Origin: JBBRHQ01 sp963840235
Lineage (GTDB): Bacteria; Actinomycetota; Thermoleophilia; Solirubrobacterales; 70-9
Length of the DNA stretch: 64,000 nt
Direction: 5' to 3'
Assembly: GCA_963840235.1 (NCBI GenBank)
Contig: CAWIYC010000008.1
Coordinates: forward strand, 248,001 to 312,000
Of the stretch, positions 62,394 through 64,000 are shown piece by piece. The notes under the pieces were generated by a model. It ran no database searches. It was not told where the DNA came from and saw nothing but the letters and a program-made list of their open reading frames with translations. Made by a program: the position numbers and the translations under genes. The number at the start of each line of letters is the position of its first letter. Within the stretch, counting starts at the first letter, position 1.

Positions 62394-64000
62394 ATGAGAC
62401 ATAAGCTCGCACTGACCATCGCGCTCGCCGTCCTCCTGGCGGTGGTCGCCGGGGCGAGCCTGGCCGGGGCCGAGACGCAGAGCACGGCCGGCGCGGCGCC
62501 CAGCGGGAACTCGGGGCAGCCGGCGACGCCGCCACCCTCGAGCGGTCCGACGGTCGTCCCCGGGGCGACGATCGGCGGCGGTGTGCAGGCCGCGCCGACG
62601 ATCGACGGCAGCATCAACGGCGGCGTCGGGGCTCCGGTGCCGGACATCGGCGGCAACAGCGAGCAGACCTCCCCGACCCCGGCGCCGGGCGGCGCCAGCG
62701 CCGATGGCGGAGCCGCCGCGACCGGCACCTCTCCCTCCACCGGCTTCTCCCCGATCGGGCCCTCGCCGCTGGGGGTCCCCAACTTCCTCATCGACTCGTT
62801 CGAGATCCCGCCCTTCCTGCTGCCGATCTACCAGGCCTGCGGCACCCAGTACGACATCCCCTGGCAGGTGCTGGCGTCGATCAACAAGATCGAGACCGCC
62901 TTCGGCACCAACCTCAACGTCTCCACGGCCGGGGCGATGGGCTGGATGCAGTTCATCCCCTCGACCTGGGCCACCTACGGGGTCGACGCCAACGGCGACG
63001 GCCGCAAGGACCCCTACAACCCGGTGGACGCGATCTGCGCCGCCGCCCGCTACCTGAAGGCGGCCGGCGGCGGCAGCGACCTCTACAACGCGATCTTCGC
63101 CTACAACCACGCCGACTGGTACGTGCAGGAGGTGCTGCTCTACGCGCGCGGCTACGGCAAGCTGCCCGAGGACCTCGTCGGCTCGCTCACCGGGCTGACC
63201 GAGGGCGCCCACTTCCCGGTCGCCGCCGACGCCCGCTACGCCGACAGCATCTCCACCGACAAGGCGAAGCGCGACGCGACCCCGACCGCCGGCGCCGGCG
63301 CCCACAACGCCGCCCAGGTCGTCGGCCCCGCCCCCGGCCGCACCGGGATCGACATCTACTCGAAGTCGGGAGCGCCGGTGGTAGCGGTCAACGACGGCGT
63401 CATCACCGCGATCGGCTCCTCGCCCTCGCTGGGGCGCTACATCGTCCTCCGCGACGCCTACGGCAACCGCTACACCTACGGCCAGATGGGCGAGATCGTC
63501 CGCAACCACCCGGTGCCGAAGCCCCAGCCCCTGACGGCCGAGGACTTCAAGCTGATCACCCCGCCCGACGACAAGAAGCCGACGGCGCCGGCGACCAACA
63601 CCACCGCCGCCGAGAACGCCCTCAACACCACGGCCAAGCCGGGCAAGGCCGAGAACGAGGGACCGGGCTCGAAGCCTGACAGCGGCGGCGGGGGCGGCGG
63701 GTCACCCGCCGCGGGTCTGCCGGGTTACGGATCGACCGGATCGGCCGGCGCCACGGGGAACGCCGGGGCGACCGGCGCCACCGGGACCACCGGCGCCGCT
63801 GGGACGACCGGCGCCACCGGGGCAACGGGAGCGACCGGCCCGACCGGTGCCACGGGTGCCACCGGCGCCACCGGCCCGACCGGGGCCACCGGCCCGACCG
63901 GCGCCACGGGCCCCACCGGCGAACAGGGCGCCGAGGCCGGGGACAAGCACCCGCCGAAGGTGATCAAGCCGAGCGTGGTCGTCCCCAGCGGCGCCGGCCC
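62394..64000 (+). CDS. Secreted lytic transglycosylase with degenerate LytM domain and collagen-like tail, truncated by window edge
   Basis: The frame opens at ATG 62394 (AGGAG is 15 nt upstream) and remains open past the right edge. A signal peptide (LALTIALAVLLAVVAGASLA) is followed by a proline- and glycine-rich region. An SLT domain follows at about 140-230, with Glu167 in INKIETAFGTN and AMGWMQFIPSTWATYG. A LytM/M23-like domain at about 315-370 reads GIDIYSKSGAPVVAVNDGVI but lacks the histidine ligands. From about residue 447, GAT/GPT triplets form a collagen-like stretch. The enzyme cleaves peptidoglycan; the collagen-like tail may extend from the cell. Confidence 0.9.
   Translation, partial: MRHKLALTIALAVLLAVVAGASLAGAETQSTAGAAPSGNSGQPATPPPSSGPTVVPGATIGGGVQAAPTIDGSINGGVGAPVPDIGGNSEQTSPTPAPGGASADGGAAATGTSPSTGFSPIGPSPLGVPNFLIDSFEIPPFLLPIYQACGTQYDIPWQVLASINKIETAFGTNLNVSTAGAMGWMQFIPSTWATYGVDANGDGRKDPYNPVDAICAAARYLKAAGGGSDLYNAIFAYNHADWYVQEVLLYARGYGKLPEDLVGSLTGLTEGAHFPVAADARYADSISTDKAKRDATPTAGAGAHNAAQVVGPAPGRTGIDIYSKSGAPVVAVNDGVITAIGSSPSLGRYIVLRDAYGNRYTYGQMGEIVRNHPVPKPQPLTAEDFKLITPPDDKKPTAPATNTTAAENALNTTAKPGKAENEGPGSKPDSGGGGGGSPAAGLPGYGSTGSAGATGNAGATGATGTTGAAGTTGATGATGATGPTGATGATGATGPTGATGPTGATGPTGEQGAEAGDKHPPKVIKPSVVVPSGAG
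63733..63918 (+). repeat. Collagen-like GXT triplet repeats
   Basis: About 60 codons of GNA, GAT, GPT and GTT type triplets occur in a row in the transglycosylase gene. They would form a collagen-like triple helix. On the minus strand they look like alternating GAP repeats, which are not a gene. Confidence 0.8.

Noticed and set aside
63733..63918. Regular short repeats resembling a CRISPR array
   Set aside because: Units are in-frame GXT codon triplets inside a secreted protein gene, with no unique spacers and no cas genes nearby.

Overview
The window is about 64 kb of very GC-rich DNA packed with genes, most of them on the minus strand. Several features point to a high-GC actinobacterium. 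These include a RskA/SigK-like ECF pair, a CarD transcription factor, a SigH-type sigma factor, DisA, ClpC with a UVR motif, delta-60 and NHL secreted proteins, and phasin-like coiled coils. The overall style fits Thermoleophilia (Solirubrobacterales-like), but this is an inference from gene content and not a database result. I see no insertion sequence, prophage, CRISPR array or rRNA. There is one tRNA, tRNA-Thr(TGT).

The main structure is an ancient housekeeping backbone, all on the minus strand. Read from right to left it runs tilS (53.4 kb), hpt, ftsH, folP, folB, folK, coaX, dusB-type, greA, lysS, clpC, radA, disA, carD, ispD, ispF, cysS, rlmB and sigH (10.3 kb). From established knowledge this is nearly the order found near the origin of Bacillus subtilis (tilS-hpt-ftsH-coaX-fol-dusB-lysS-clpC-radA-disA-ispD-ispF-cysS-rlmB-sigH). 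Here coaX has moved and accessory genes sit between the blocks. These inserts include hydrolases, a glutathione transferase-like gene, an amine oxidase, GGDEF and cupin genes, a nickel transporter, an aldo-keto reductase, a delta-60 protein, an MFS exporter, an acyl-CoA ligase, an NHL protein and a secreted paralogue pair.

Left flank (1-10.3 kb): a truncated CNNM/CorC gene, a pterin dehydratase, a rhomboid protease, an ECF sigma factor with a frameshifted RskA anti-sigma gene, a second ECF unit, and a PlsC-GpsA fusion enzyme. Next comes a two-gene aromatic ring-cleavage operon (MhqO/LinE-like dioxygenase plus maleylacetate reductase-like enzyme) with a perfect operator over its predicted promoter. 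The tRNA and a GNAT-like gene follow. The sigH gene has a near-consensus promoter with a 14-bp perfect palindrome at the predicted start site.

Right flank (53.5-64 kb): a MerR-HTH/class III cyclase fusion, an SCP2-like protein, a P-II protein and AmtB ammonium transporter pair, a disrupted M14 carboxypeptidase, an acyltransferase/epimerase/phasin-like run, a nucleoside phosphorylase-like gene, and the start of a secreted lytic transglycosylase carrying a degenerate LytM domain and a collagen-like tail.

Smaller signals not explained by intact genes include two families of intergenic palindromic repeats and remnants of an HxlR regulator and a subtilase. There are also short tandem duplications at or just after several stop codons, several probable bidirectional terminators, and genes whose starts are non-canonical or coupled to upstream ORFs.
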